Notes: a model not told the origin generated them from the sequence alone. A stretch of DNA of 64,000 bases from an uncultured Planctomycetales bacterium (GCA_903926465.1 CAIYJE010000079.1:1-64000); one strand, 5' to 3'; positions 1 to 9,329 are shown, numbered from the stretch's first letter. Translations and numbers: made by a program.

Positions 1-18
1 CGGGGCGTGTCGCTTCAT
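1..18 (-). CDS. 5' end of a minus-strand gene running off the window (partial)
   Basis: An ATG on the minus strand at 18..16 is preceded by AAGGAAG seven bases upstream, a good ribosome binding site. Only six codons (MKRHAP) lie inside the window, so no product can be assigned. The gene would be divergent from the MFS transporter at 289, and the 270 bases between them would hold both promoters. Confidence 0.35.
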
Positions 19-288
19 GGTGGGTCTTCCTTGACCGGCGTAAACTACCTAGATGCCCAAGCAAAATAGCAAAACCGATCAGATACCGCTATTGACGAAT
101 TTGGGAGGCCTGCGGGAGGCGCATTAGTGTACTTGCACCCCGCAAGCCAGAACGAAGGTCTTCCGGGTTGCAGTGGGCCCGCTGGGATGGTCTGATCAAG
201 GTCTGCGAACAAAATCGTTGACGTCGAGTAGATTCTTGCCCACCCTCGGCTCCATTCCCGTCCACCAATCCGCCGCCTGGACAACCTC

Positions 289-1764
289 ATGCTCCACGAA
301 TCTCCACGCGGCCCGTCCGCTACCCAAGACAGTCGCAATCTCCCCTGGTTCAAGGGGCTCTCACCATCAATCTGGTTCGTGTTCGTGGTTGCGGCCCTCG
401 GCTGGCTCTTTGACACCATGGACCAGCAACTTTTCGCACTCGCCCGCAAGCCTGCCATCACCCAGCTTCTCCGAGGCACCGAAGAGGATCTGACTCTCCA
501 GCGCGACATTGAACAAACCCTTCCCACCGCATCCGAGCCCGAACGTAAGAAGGTTTACAACGAACGCTTCGGCCGCAAAGTCGATGAATACAGTGGTTAT
601 GCAACCAGTATTTTCATGATTGGATGGGCGATCGGCGGGATCTTCTTTGGGATTCTGGGAGATAAGGTTGGCCGGGCCAGGACCATGCTCCTGACCGTGC
701 TTTGTTACTCATTATTCACAGGCCTGAGTGCGCTTTCACGCGGGGTCTGGGACTTCGCCTTCTATCGATTCCTGACAGGCCTGGGCGTGGGCGGCCAGTT
801 TGCGGTTGGCGTTGCCATGGTGGCGGAGGTCATGCCCGACCGTTCTCGCCCATCGGCGCTGGGCTGGCTTCAGGCCCTTTCGGCGGTGGGTAACATGATG
901 GCCGCAACCACGGGCATTGTGCTCGGTCAGCTTGAGGAACGGGGGATTGTGAGCGGGGCCTGGAAAATTATGTTCCTGGTCGGACTGGCGCCCGCCGTGC
1001 TTGCGATCCCGATCATGACTCGTCTCAAAGAACCCGAGCGCTGGAAAAGTGCCGCTGGTGGAGGGGATGGATCGACCAAACCGCAGCAACTTGGGTCGGT
1101 ATCGGAGCTGTTTGGAGACCCACGCTGGCGCAAGAATGCGATTGTTGGGATGATCCTGGCCTTGGCTGGCGTGGTAGGTCTGTGGGGGATCGGCTTCTTC
1201 AGCTTTGATCTGGGCCGGACCGTCTTCCGCAAACACTTTGAAGCTCAAGGGCTCTCGCCGCAGGAAGTGAACGGCAAGCTCACCTTCTGGTCGGGCATCA
1301 TGTCGCTGGTCCAAAATGCGGGTGGGTTTCTTGGGGTTTACACCTTCTCTCGCGTAACTCAGAAGATCGGTCGTAAGCCGGCATTCGCGATTTCGTTTGT
1401 AATCGCAGCCGTTGCCACCATGACAACCTTCTGGTTTCTGGACAGCTTCTGGCAGGTGTTCGTCCTCATCCCAATCATGGGCTTCTGCCTCATGACCCTA
1501 TTCGGTGGATACGCCATTTACTTCCCGGAACTCTTCCCCACCCGGTTACGATCAACGGGCGTCTCATTCTGCTACAACGTGGGCCGCTTGGTGGCCGCCG
1601 CCGGGCCATCCGCGCTTGGCTTGCTCACCTCACGCGTGTATTCAGGCTATCCGGACCCAATGCCCCAGCGCTATGCCGGCATGACGATGTGCGCGGTGTT
1701 CGCCATTGGCTTGCTGGTGCTTCCATTCGCACCCGAAACCAAAGACCAGCCCTTACCGGAGTGA
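289..1764 (+). CDS. MFS transporter (sugar/metabolite:H+ symporter type)
   Basis: A 491-residue polytopic inner-membrane protein with about 12 hydrophobic segments. The loop after segment 2 carries GDKVGRARTM, matching the major facilitator signature G-x-x-x-D-R/K-x-G-R-R. The segment containing GLGVGGQFAVGVAMVAEVMP is the glycine-rich helix typical of sugar and aromatic-acid symporters, where the acidic residue follows the helix. An insertion of about 60 residues rich in charge (roughly residues 60-105) lies between segments 1 and 2. The C-terminal half contains FPTRLRSTG, the repeated E-x-x-P-T-x-x-R-x-x-G style motif of this family. The substrate cannot be read from sequence. No strong ribosome binding site precedes the ATG, so the start is uncertain by a few codons. 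It stands alone as a transcription unit. Confidence 0.85.
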   Translation: MLHESPRGPSATQDSRNLPWFKGLSPSIWFVFVVAALGWLFDTMDQQLFALARKPAITQLLRGTEEDLTLQRDIEQTLPTASEPERKKVYNERFGRKVDEYSGYATSIFMIGWAIGGIFFGILGDKVGRARTMLLTVLCYSLFTGLSALSRGVWDFAFYRFLTGLGVGGQFAVGVAMVAEVMPDRSRPSALGWLQALSAVGNMMAATTGIVLGQLEERGIVSGAWKIMFLVGLAPAVLAIPIMTRLKEPERWKSAAGGGDGSTKPQQLGSVSELFGDPRWRKNAIVGMILALAGVVGLWGIGFFSFDLGRTVFRKHFEAQGLSPQEVNGKLTFWSGIMSLVQNAGGFLGVYTFSRVTQKIGRKPAFAISFVIAAVATMTTFWFLDSFWQVFVLIPIMGFCLMTLFGGYAIYFPELFPTRLRSTGVSFCYNVGRLVAAAGPSALGLLTSRVYSGYPDPMPQRYAGMTMCAVFAIGLLVLPFAPETKDQPLPE

Positions 1765-2240
1765 AGGTAGGCAGTGCGGCGAACCTCCAGCGGAATTGGG
1801 GGACTGGCTCCGACGGCTTCGAGGTGGCCTATCCCCAATTCCACGCGAGCCCAAGGCTGCGCCACCGTGGTACCACACGAGTCTTACTCTGCTGCTCTGG
1901 AAGAAGGCCAATGGCCTGCACCCGTCAGGATCGGAATGGACCTGATGGACGGTATGGACAGGATTGATCTGGACCCTTAGAAACGGTGGCGGAAAGAGGC
2001 TATAGGCCTGAAAAACCAGGGCTACCTCTTCATTTCGCCAGCGTTTCTTAACACCGCCTGCTATAATGGATTCTGGTTCATTCCGTCCATTGTTCGTTTT
2101 GTGGGCAGTTCCTGAACCCTCAGGCCTCACTCTTGACGGGCTCGGGTGGAATCCTGTCAATTACCCATATCTGGGCGCTGGCTGTTCAAGAGAGCGAGGA
2201 ACAGGGAAGGTCTTGAGGGCTGAAGGCCCGCTCTTCGAAC

Positions 2241-2307
2241 AGAGCCGGGAGCGCAAGCGACCGACCCTCTCAGTAAGACACTTCGGGACCGCGAACACCA
2301 GGTTCTT
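2241..2307 (+). repeat. Dispersed intergenic repeat, copy A
   Basis: Begins AGAGCCGGGAGCGCAAGCGA and ends near ACACCAGGTTCTT. It aligns over about 67 bases with copy B at 2319, with roughly one mismatch in five. The core is of a kind I associate with planctomycete intergenic regions. Confidence 0.6.
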
Positions 2308-2318
2308 CGTCTGAAAAC

Positions 2319-2386
2319 AGAGCCCGGGAGGGCAAGCGCCCGACCGTCTCAGCAGGACCATTCAGGACCAAGAACACCAGGTGGTT
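2319..2386 (+). repeat. Dispersed intergenic repeat, copy B
   Basis: Begins AGAGCCCGGGAGGGCAAGCG and ends ACACCAGGTGGTT. It follows copy A with a period of about 78 bases, so A and B form an imperfect tandem pair. Confidence 0.6.
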
Positions 2387-2420
2387 GGGCACTCATCCGA
2401 AAGAATAAAACGTGAATACG

Positions 2421-2489
2421 CTGAAGCTTGTGTTCCTGGCCTCGATCAAGCATTGAGAGTTGGTCGGTCGCTTGCGCTCCCGGCTCTGA
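2421..2489 (-). repeat. Dispersed intergenic repeat, copy C (inverted)
   Basis: Read on the minus strand this gives AGAGCCGGGAGCGCAAGCGA followed by CCGACC, identical to the start of copy A, and later AGGAACAC where A and B have GAACACCAGG. It is inverted relative to A and B, so the three copies could pair into a large cruciform or RNA hairpin. Confidence 0.6.
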
Positions 2490-2776
2490 TCGGAGTATAC
2501 GTGCCCGCGTTATGCCCAAAGATGTGGGTAATTGACAGGGTGGAATCTCGCCCCACCGCAAGCATGAATCCAGTCGCTGAACTGGGGCCGGCTCTGTGCA
2601 AGCTCATCTCCCACCAGGGACCTGCGTCTGCTACTCACAGCTTCGCCCTGGGCAGATTGAGATTGGACTTTCAGCTCGAAAAACAAGGGTTTTCGAGGTG
2701 CTTTCTGAATTCGACTGAAGAGTTATACCGGCATTAATTGGTTCTGAGCCAGGTTCCGCATGATGCTACGGTGAAC

Positions 2777-4420
2777 TCATTCCCCTTTTCGGACCTGGTC
2801 AAAATAGCTCTGAACGTGCTTCTTGAGGCTCTTGGGAATCTTCTGATCGGTCAGGGCCTCAGAGGCCGTGCTGGCCGCTGCCTCCACGGTGCCTTGAACT
2901 TCAAGCACGCTCTCTCCACGCACCTGGCGGGTGGGGTCGGCAAAGCCTCCCAGTACAGCCTTTCCCTTCGTGATCTGCTGTTTGACCTTGGAGTCATAAC
3001 TTGCGGTTTTATCGGGCGCTTCAGACCGATCGCCCTGGCCACGGCCGCGACCCATCCCCTGACCGGAACCGGGCCGGTTTCCGCCGTCCATCATCCCAGA
3101 CATTCCCTCAAGATTTTTACCGAGCTGATTCATCCCCTCGCCGGTCATCGATTCCTTCGCCTCTTGAAGGTCGGCCATCGCTCCATCCAGCGCCTCCAGC
3201 TCCGAGGCGTTTGAGGCCATATCTCTTAGTTCAGATTCGGCTGCCTTCATCGCATCGGCCGCCTTCTGAGACTCTCCGGCCGCCATCTGCTGCTGCGCCT
3301 CACTCATCTTCTGCGCCAGGCTCTGAAGCGACTTCATGCCTTGGGATTGCTCGTCTAACTTCTGCTTCTGATCCTGGTATTGCTGCTCGCTGACGATCCC
3401 TTTTTTTCTCGCCTCTTCCAGTTGCTTCTTGCGCTCTTCAAGCCCCGCCATCTGATCCAGTTGCTTCTGAAGCTGGCCGAGTTGCTTGGACAGTTCCTTC
3501 TTATCCTCTTCGCTCATTTTGCCCGAAGCGAGTTTCTCTTGAAGCTTCTTCATTTCGTCGGCCGCCTTGGAGAAATCTCCTTTGGCCAGATCACTCGCAA
3601 ATTGCTCAGCCGGCCCGGCCGCCATCTCTTTCAATTGCTGCAACTGCCGGCTCATCTGCTCGGTTGAGCCAATTTGCTTGCGCCGTTCGGTTACGGTGTC
3701 GGCCAGCTTATTGAGGGCCACCAGAGTCTCTTGCTTATCGGCCGGCGGTTTACTGGCCAGATCCTCAACCGCCTTCTGGAGTTCGGCAAGCACCTTGTCG
3801 CTGGCCGAGGGCTCAAGATTCTTGGGGTCTCGCTGTTTGGCCAGATTTTGGGCGACGGCCTTGATCGCCTGGTTCACCGCTTTTTTCGTCTCTTCCCTCG
3901 GCTTTTCAACCGGCAAGCCCTTGGCGGTATTTCCCGCCAGCAACGAATCTGGCAAGAAGGTCAGCGCCAGTGCCGCCAGCATGGGTACCAGCGGTGCCCA
4001 GATCCAGCGCGGTCGGGTAAGACCAAACCGTTCCGTTACATCCAGGTTGCCCAGATGCGCGAGCGCATCTTTCCAGACCGCTTGGCCGGCGGGAGTCTGC
4101 TGGAGATCGACAGGCAAACTCAAACTGGTACTGATCCGCTCATTCAGCCCAAATCGCTGATCAATTTCCTGGGCAGCCTGCACCGGGTTGGGTAAGGCGA
4201 ACCAGGCCAAGATCAGGGCGGCCAGAACGCCTATCACGCCCGCCACAGCCAGCGGCAACCACCAGGCACCAGCAAGTGCAAACAGGCCCAGCTTCTCAAA
4301 CAGCATGACCCCCGCGGCAACCGAAAGGGCCACGGTCAGGCTCCAGACCAGGGCCGAGAGGAACCGCTGAAAGCCAAGATAAAGCCGAACGCGCCGGATC
4401 GGCCTGTCAAAATCACCCAT
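2777..4420 (-). CDS. Membrane-anchored coiled-coil protein (DUF4175-like layout)
   Basis: A 547-residue protein. Two hydrophobic segments near the N-terminus (about residues 20-80) are followed by a cytoplasmic-looking stretch and a third segment (WIWAPLVPMLAALALTFLP, about residue 145). The rest is a long Q/K/E/A/M-rich coiled coil (about 190-440) and a G/R-rich low-complexity patch (GRGRGQGD). I chose the ATG at 4420 over a GTG at 4450 because AAGAGGTG lies eight bases upstream. The layout resembles large planctomycete proteins of the DUF4175 type, but I see no catalytic motif. It may be a scaffolding or envelope protein. It is the last gene of a minus-strand run with the metallophosphoesterase and sensor protein upstream. 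Confidence 0.7.
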   Translation of the reverse strand: MGDFDRPIRRVRLYLGFQRFLSALVWSLTVALSVAAGVMLFEKLGLFALAGAWWLPLAVAGVIGVLAALILAWFALPNPVQAAQEIDQRFGLNERISTSLSLPVDLQQTPAGQAVWKDALAHLGNLDVTERFGLTRPRWIWAPLVPMLAALALTFLPDSLLAGNTAKGLPVEKPREETKKAVNQAIKAVAQNLAKQRDPKNLEPSASDKVLAELQKAVEDLASKPPADKQETLVALNKLADTVTERRKQIGSTEQMSRQLQQLKEMAAGPAEQFASDLAKGDFSKAADEMKKLQEKLASGKMSEEDKKELSKQLGQLQKQLDQMAGLEERKKQLEEARKKGIVSEQQYQDQKQKLDEQSQGMKSLQSLAQKMSEAQQQMAAGESQKAADAMKAAESELRDMASNASELEALDGAMADLQEAKESMTGEGMNQLGKNLEGMSGMMDGGNRPGSGQGMGRGRGQGDRSEAPDKTASYDSKVKQQITKGKAVLGGFADPTRQVRGESVLEVQGTVEAAASTASEALTDQKIPKSLKKHVQSYFDQVRKGE

Positions 4421-4610
4421 GGCCCGCACCTCTTCAAAAGTCAATGTCACGGTGTTTCATGACAGGCCTAACCCTGTGACAAGCGTAAGCGGTTGGGAGT
4501 CCCGGTTCAAGCCTGCAACAAAAGCGGCCAGGGATGATCTGGCCTGAGAGCAGTGATGAATCTCGATTGGCCGTGCAGCCGGAAGCCCAGGATTGAGCCA
4601 AACCCCGCGC

Positions 4611-5825
4611 TCAAACGGAGGTGGGTTCGGTGATCCGGCTTTCGTGCGCCGAGGGATAGGATTGGCCCTGAATGTCAGCCCGCGCGGTCTGAAGCACGAG
4701 TTGCGAAATCTCTGGCGGGCAATTCCAACGCAGGGGGTGCTTTGCCCCCAGACCACGGCTAACGTACATGAGCGTTCGGCCGCGTCGGAAGAAGCCGCGA
4801 TCAAACCTGCGAGAATAACGGCTTGGCATCAGAATTGGGCCGACCACCGGCAAACGGACCTGGCCGCCGTGGTTGTGCCCACACAGCATCAGGTCTACAG
4901 AATTCCAGTTTGCGATGCGGTAAAACAGATCCGGCGTGTGGCTTAGCACAATCCGGACATCGGCCCTGGGAAGACCGGTCTGATCGAGTGTTGGTCCCCA
5001 GGGTGCGGATGTGCCACCCAGCGCCAGAACTCGTCCTGCGTCCTCAACAGTGACCCAACGTCCATCGATATCTTCAAAACCGGACTGAGCCACGGCTTCT
5101 CGAACCAGATCCTCGCCGTAGAGCAAGTCATGGTTCCCAAGGATTGCGAACTGACCAAGCCGGCCTTTGACGCGTGAGAGCAGGGGGGCAATCCACTCAA
5201 TGGCGTCCGGATGTTCGACAATATCACCGGTGAGTAAAACCAGGTCAGGTTCGAGCCGCTGCGCGGAGTCCAGAACCGCCTCAAAGAAGCTCCGTTCGAA
5301 ACAGGGAGCAATATGAAGATCAGTCAGGTGCAGAATGCGCAGACCTGCAAATTCGTCTGGCAAGCCCTGGAGTTCTACAACCCAGTCTTCAAAGGTCGGC
5401 TTGAGAGCCTGGTTCCCAGGCAACTTCAAGATCCAGGAATGGTGGCCATCGCCAATCCACTTCTCGCGTTCTGGCTTGTGAGCCTGGTCACTGCTGTTCA
5501 GTTCAAGAACCTCCGAGGCCCCTTGAACTCCGTGTGGCAGTTTTCGATAGACCACGGCCAGGGTGGCCAGGGGAAACCCGATCAGACCAACCAGGAAGCA
5601 GGCAACCCCGTAAATCTGCAAGGCCCAATGCCAGGTTCCATCAGGCTGGGTAATGGCCTTCCAACCCACAACGGAGGTGGCCATGCCAATGGCGACCAAT
5701 CCTGCCACTGTGAGTAACTCCAGATGTGGAATCTTCACGCCTGAGCCATGCAAGGTGTTGATCACCAGCACGATCAGACAAAAATGGCCTAGAAGAGCCA
5801 GCCCAAGGAGTATCAGGTCCGTCAT
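4611..5825 (-). CDS. Membrane-anchored calcineurin-like metallophosphoesterase
   Basis: A 404-residue protein. The N-terminal third has three or four transmembrane segments (from DLILLGLALLGHFC onward). The metallophosphoesterase domain starts near residue 155 and shows all the expected metal ligands: LTDLHIAP (D-x-H), LTGDIVEH (GD), LGNHDLLYG (GNHD), LSHTPD (H) and CGHNHGGQ (GHxH). This is the arrangement of the YaeI/YkuE group, in which a transmembrane anchor precedes the phosphoesterase and UDP-diacylglucosamine or a similar envelope substrate is a possible target. The ATG at 5825 was preferred to a GTG at 5870, which has no ribosome binding site. The specific substrate is unknown. Confidence 0.85.
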   Translation of the reverse strand: MTDLILLGLALLGHFCLIVLVINTLHGSGVKIPHLELLTVAGLVAIGMATSVVGWKAITQPDGTWHWALQIYGVACFLVGLIGFPLATLAVVYRKLPHGVQGASEVLELNSSDQAHKPEREKWIGDGHHSWILKLPGNQALKPTFEDWVVELQGLPDEFAGLRILHLTDLHIAPCFERSFFEAVLDSAQRLEPDLVLLTGDIVEHPDAIEWIAPLLSRVKGRLGQFAILGNHDLLYGEDLVREAVAQSGFEDIDGRWVTVEDAGRVLALGGTSAPWGPTLDQTGLPRADVRIVLSHTPDLFYRIANWNSVDLMLCGHNHGGQVRLPVVGPILMPSRYSRRFDRGFFRRGRTLMYVSRGLGAKHPLRWNCPPEISQLVLQTARADIQGQSYPSAHESRITEPTSV

Positions 5826-5937
5826 GATCCAGATCTCTGTGAATGGTGCGAGTCCCCAAGAGTTACTCACCAGAAATGTAGACTCTGTTTTGGCGAGTGT
5901 TCCAACTCATTCCGGCGGAAACAAGCGATGCGTTATT

Positions 5938-7740
5938 TCAGCCGACCGGGGGAGGACTGGAGTCGATCGGAGGAGGTGTCTCTGCTTGTGCTGAACCCTT
6001 GGCATCCAACGAACCAGACTGCGACTCAGTTCCCTCGTCCTGAGGGCTCACGGAACGAACCGCCACAGGTCCAGAACGAAGCGCTTGATGCACGGCTTCA
6101 AGCAATCGGTCAGCCCTGAACGGCTTGTAGAGAACGGATTGCAGGCCTTCCTGACGAGATTTGACGATCGAATGGGAAGGATCATACCCGAACCCGGTCA
6201 TGAGAATCACCGGAAGTCCAGGTTGCTGTTCTCTGAGTCGCTTGAAAACCTCATAGCCATTCAGGTCGGGCAGGCGAATGTCTGTGAGTGCGGCGTGGTA
6301 AGGAGTCTGGCGGGCCAAAGTCACGGCTTCCAGGCCATCGCGGGCGGTCTCGACAATGGCCCCCTGATGCCCAAGCACACTGTGCGCTGCTCGACGAATA
6401 GACTCCTCGCTATCGGCGACGAGTAAACGGACCCCTGCAAGCGGTTGGGGCGACATGGCCTTGGGGGTATCCGAGACCATGTTGGAACTTACGCTTCGGA
6501 TCAGGTTCCGAACATCGCGGGCCCGGACAATCAGGTGCCTGAGTCGGTCGATGATGTCTTCGTCATGTCCCGCGTAGCGATCGAGCACAATCGAAGCGTC
6601 GTTCAAGATGTCGTCCAGCGGCAGAGCCAGTTCGCCGCTGATCGCTTCGGTGTAGGCGGCGGCCGCCACATACTTCTCGGCCTGGAGCAACTCCAGCGTA
6701 TTCAAAGCCGCAGCCACGCTTCGACCATAGATTTCCAGAAACTGACGATCCCGGTCGTCGTAGGCATTCGGCTGAAGGTTTTCAACATTCAGGGTGCCAA
6801 TCACCGTGCCGTGAAATAGCAGCGGCACCGTGAGTGAACTGCGTGCGCCAGAGGCCCCTTCAAGATAAAGCGGATCGTTTGAAGTGTCGCGGCAAAGGTA
6901 ACTCTTTCCGGTGGCCCCCACAAATCCGGTGACCCCATTCCCCTCCCGGCGCGCATACAATTCACGGCTCGCTGCCAGATGGGTCATCCCCTCGGCCAGC
7001 AGCGGGATCAAACGAGAATTCGTACGATCCAGTAGCCGGATCTCGATGAAGTCTAGCCCCAGCAGATCCCTCATATGACGCACAATATTGAGCTTTACAA
7101 GCTCAATGCGCTCTTCGACGCCCATCTCCGCGAGGTCTTCAGGCGTGAGATCCGCCAGTTCTTCTCCAGCCTTGTGGATTGCGTCGATCTTCTGCTTCTG
7201 AAGCTCTTCGCCCGTGACATCACGCGTCAACACGATCAACTGGCAGATGTTGCCAGACGGCTCAAGCACCGGCGTAACCGAGAGCCTCAGATACCGACTC
7301 GATTCAATTCGCAACAAACCCGTTGAGGGGATCCGTCTTTCAATCGCCAGTTCAACCGGGCAGATCTCCGGCTCAACAATCTCCGGATGCCCTAGGGCTC
7401 GATAGAACCGCAGGTCCACCGGATCATCTTTGGACGCCATCAATTCCTTGAATTCAGGATTGGCCCAAAGAATTTTCTGGTCCGTATCAATTACCGCAAC
7501 GCCGTCAGAAATGGCATCCAGAATTTCATCGGACTGGATCATCATTCCGATCCAGCGAACCGAAGCAAGCTGGTGCGCATCCACCACCACGCCAGAAAAG
7601 TCATGTTGCCTGAGCAAAACCAAAGCCCGTGCCATTGTCGGCGCAATCACGACACGAAACTTTTCGTCAAGCCCGGCACGGAGTTGCGGATCGGAACGGC
7701 CTTCCCGTTCGATCAGGAGCACCCGGGGCTTATCGGACAT
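5938..7740 (-). CDS. Multi-domain signalling protein REC-like/PAS/GAF/REC without a kinase ATPase domain
   Basis: About 600 residues. The order is a truncated receiver-like domain (1-65, with VVVDAHQ at the phospho-acceptor position), a PAS domain (about 70-190, SDGVAVIDTDQKILWAN), a GAF domain (about 215-355), a helical stretch, a full receiver domain (about 430-545, with ALTDIRLPDLNG and the YKPF lysine), and a proline-rich tail. The helical stretch contains ISGELALPLDDI, which looks like a histidine-kinase DHp box (HELRxPL) with the histidine replaced by glycine. No HATPase domain follows. The protein therefore looks like a hybrid kinase that lost its catalytic core and probably relays or senses without autophosphorylating. 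ATG at 7740 was chosen because the receiver-like fold starts directly after it and GGAG lies upstream. Confidence 0.8.
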   Translation of the reverse strand: MSDKPRVLLIEREGRSDPQLRAGLDEKFRVVIAPTMARALVLLRQHDFSGVVVDAHQLASVRWIGMMIQSDEILDAISDGVAVIDTDQKILWANPEFKELMASKDDPVDLRFYRALGHPEIVEPEICPVELAIERRIPSTGLLRIESSRYLRLSVTPVLEPSGNICQLIVLTRDVTGEELQKQKIDAIHKAGEELADLTPEDLAEMGVEERIELVKLNIVRHMRDLLGLDFIEIRLLDRTNSRLIPLLAEGMTHLAASRELYARREGNGVTGFVGATGKSYLCRDTSNDPLYLEGASGARSSLTVPLLFHGTVIGTLNVENLQPNAYDDRDRQFLEIYGRSVAAALNTLELLQAEKYVAAAAYTEAISGELALPLDDILNDASIVLDRYAGHDEDIIDRLRHLIVRARDVRNLIRSVSSNMVSDTPKAMSPQPLAGVRLLVADSEESIRRAAHSVLGHQGAIVETARDGLEAVTLARQTPYHAALTDIRLPDLNGYEVFKRLREQQPGLPVILMTGFGYDPSHSIVKSRQEGLQSVLYKPFRADRLLEAVHQALRSGPVAVRSVSPQDEGTESQSGSLDAKGSAQAETPPPIDSSPPPVG

Positions 7741-8078
7741 TCGCTGAGCACTCCGCGGGGGCACACGAACAGGTCAGGTGCCGGGGAATCATTGCAATGA
7801 TCCGGATCGTTCACTTCGGAAGGATTTCATCTTAGACGGCAGGATCTCTCTCAAACAAGGTGAACGGGCAAGGGGCGTCGGGAATCATCGCCCAAAACGG
7901 ACCGACACACGGTTTGCCAGATCGCTCAGACTCAATTCAGGTCCCGCTCCAGAATCTGATCCAGGCCAGAAACCTGGGCCGCCCAGGAGTGGACCTTGAC
8001 AGCTCAACGACGACCGAACACGATCGGACAACCAGGGAAAGCCCACGCGTTCCGCCCTCCAAGCCCGTGAGCCAGAAC
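7741..8078. other. Intergenic region between divergent genes
   Basis: About 340 bases between the start of the sensor protein (minus) and the start of the cysteine hydrolase (plus). An open frame continues upstream of 8079, but its sequence is not protein-like and does not match the family. No specific site recognised. Confidence 0.5.
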
Positions 8079-8639
8079 ATGAACCTACTAACCGAACGCT
8101 CCGCCCGAGACGCGGCACTGCTTGTGGTTGACATGCAGGAAAAGCTCCTTCCTGTTATGGACGAGCGTTCACGTGTTCTGGGAAATACGCTCCGCCTGAT
8201 CCGGGGCGCGACTTTACTCGGAATTCCCGTTTGCGCCACAGAGCAGTACCCCAAAGGGCTGGGCTCTACGGTCCCGGAAATTGCCTCTTTGATTCCAACG
8301 CGCGGTTCCAAGCTCACCTTCTCTTGCTGCAAACTCCCGGAGATCGTTGAGCAACTTCACGGTCGGGGCGTGAAACACGTGACCGTGGTCGGAATTGAGA
8401 CCCACATCTGCGTGGCACAAACCACCTTGGACCTGCTCAGGATGGGATTTGCCGTGGGAATTCCAGCCGACGCGGTTTCGAGCCGCTTCAAACTCGATTG
8501 GGAGTTCGCGCTCAGACGCATGGAACACGCAGGAGCCATGGTCACTTCCACCGAGGCTGTCCTCTTTGAATGGATAGGCACCGCCGATTCACCGAAATTC
8601 AAGGAAATCAGCGCCCTGATTAAAACCCCACTGACATGA
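8079..8639 (+). CDS. Isochorismatase-family cysteine hydrolase
   Basis: A 186-residue cytoplasmic enzyme of the isochorismatase-like superfamily (YcaC/nicotinamidase fold). The catalytic triad is visible: D18 in LLVVDMQEKL, K78 in RGSKLTFSC and C111 in GIETHICVAQT, with the usual cis-peptide region before the cysteine. These enzymes hydrolyse amides or vinyl ethers. Small members of this length in bacteria are often annotated only as hydrolase. The open frame could begin as far upstream as 7860, but the 73 extra residues are non-conserved in appearance, so the ATG at 8079 directly before the first beta strand was chosen. It converges with gcvH. Confidence 0.88.
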   Translation: MNLLTERSARDAALLVVDMQEKLLPVMDERSRVLGNTLRLIRGATLLGIPVCATEQYPKGLGSTVPEIASLIPTRGSKLTFSCCKLPEIVEQLHGRGVKHVTVVGIETHICVAQTTLDLLRMGFAVGIPADAVSSRFKLDWEFALRRMEHAGAMVTSTEAVLFEWIGTADSPKFKEISALIKTPLT

Positions 8640-8939
8640 ACGGGTTCCACCAGACCGAAGTCGCCCATCACCGCCGGCTGAGCTTATCCGGAATCGCCGG
8701 CCTGAAATTGATGCGTGGGTTCATGAGCTTATGAGCACGATTGAGAAAAGGCTTCGGACGGATATCCCCTGAGCTGGCCTGAAATCCGCCGTTCAAGAAT
8801 TTTTTCGGGTCGGCAAATCAGAAAGGTGGCAAGCACAGCGGTGCTTGCCCCCCATTTTCATGAACTTTCTGAATATAACCTGGCTCGTCAACCAGGCTTG
8901 CCACCGAACGTTCCGGCAAGCCCTTCGGCCAAACGAATA
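8640..8939. other. Convergent intergenic region
   Basis: About 300 bases between two genes that end towards each other. It contains the hairpin listed at 8828-8849 and no gene-like frame. Confidence 0.5.
8828..8849. terminator. Hairpin in convergent intergenic region, possible terminator
   Basis: GGCAAGCAC, loop AGCG, GTGCTTGCC: a perfect 9-base-pair stem with a tetraloop, followed on the plus strand by a run of C and then ATTTTC. It lies between the stop of the hydrolase and the stop of gcvH, where a bidirectional terminator is expected. The missing T-run makes intrinsic termination uncertain. Confidence 0.45.
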
Positions 8940-9329
8940 TCAGTGCGCCGAATCGGCCACATTCGCCTGGTAGGCTGGGAAATCCAGCAAGGGGCTTGGC
9001 TTGGCTGCCGCGTCCAGCTTCACCTTGACCAGCCACCCCTTGTGGTAAGGGTCCGTTGCAAGCAGTTGAACGTCATCCGCCACCGCCTGGTTGACCTCAA
9101 TCACCTCGCCGGTCACCGGTGAGTAAATGTCACTCACCGCCTTCACGCTCTCAATCTCTCCGAAGCTCTTGCCAGCCTGAACCTTGCGCCCAACTTTGGG
9201 AAGGTCGATCAGGATCAGGTCGGTCAATTGCTCCACCGCGAATCGGGAAATTCCCACGGTTGCCACGTCGCCATCGACATGAACCCACTCATGACTGGTC
9301 GTGTAATGAAGCGATTTTTCTTCGAACAT
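8940..9329 (-). CDS. gcvH: Glycine cleavage system H protein
   Basis: A 129-residue lipoyl carrier protein. It shuttles the aminomethyl group from the P protein (glycine decarboxylase) to the T protein. The opening YTTSHEWVHVDGDVATVGI is the classical H-protein N-terminus. The lipoylated lysine is K63 in GEIESVKAVSD, and the closing GWLVKVK strand is present. The length fits the family. It lies 68 bases downstream of gcvT on the same strand, so the two are probably co-transcribed. Neither gcvP nor lipoylation genes are in the window. The C-terminus after LLDF is about ten residues longer than in many homologues. Confidence 0.97.
   Translation of the reverse strand: MFEEKSLHYTTSHEWVHVDGDVATVGISRFAVEQLTDLILIDLPKVGRKVQAGKSFGEIESVKAVSDIYSPVTGEVIEVNQAVADDVQLLATDPYHKGWLVKVKLDAAAKPSPLLDFPAYQANVADSAH

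Larger units (their letters stand above)
1765..2776. other. About 1 kb without a convincing gene; carries dispersed repeats
   Basis: Open frames here are short, overlap one another on both strands and have no protein-like hydrophobic pattern. The stretch holds at least three copies of a repeat built on GAGCCGGGAGCGCAAGCGAC (listed separately). It also has a loose inverted repeat around 2183-2196 and 2229-2241 (TGTTCAAGAGAGCG against CGCTCTTCGAACA). It lies between the 3' end of the MFS gene and the 3' end of the coiled-coil gene, so both flanking genes end towards it. Confidence 0.7.

Noticed and set aside
1765-2776. Small genes in the first long gap
   Set aside because: Frames of 60-135 codons overlap on both strands, run through repeats and lack ribosome binding sites or hydrophobic patterning.
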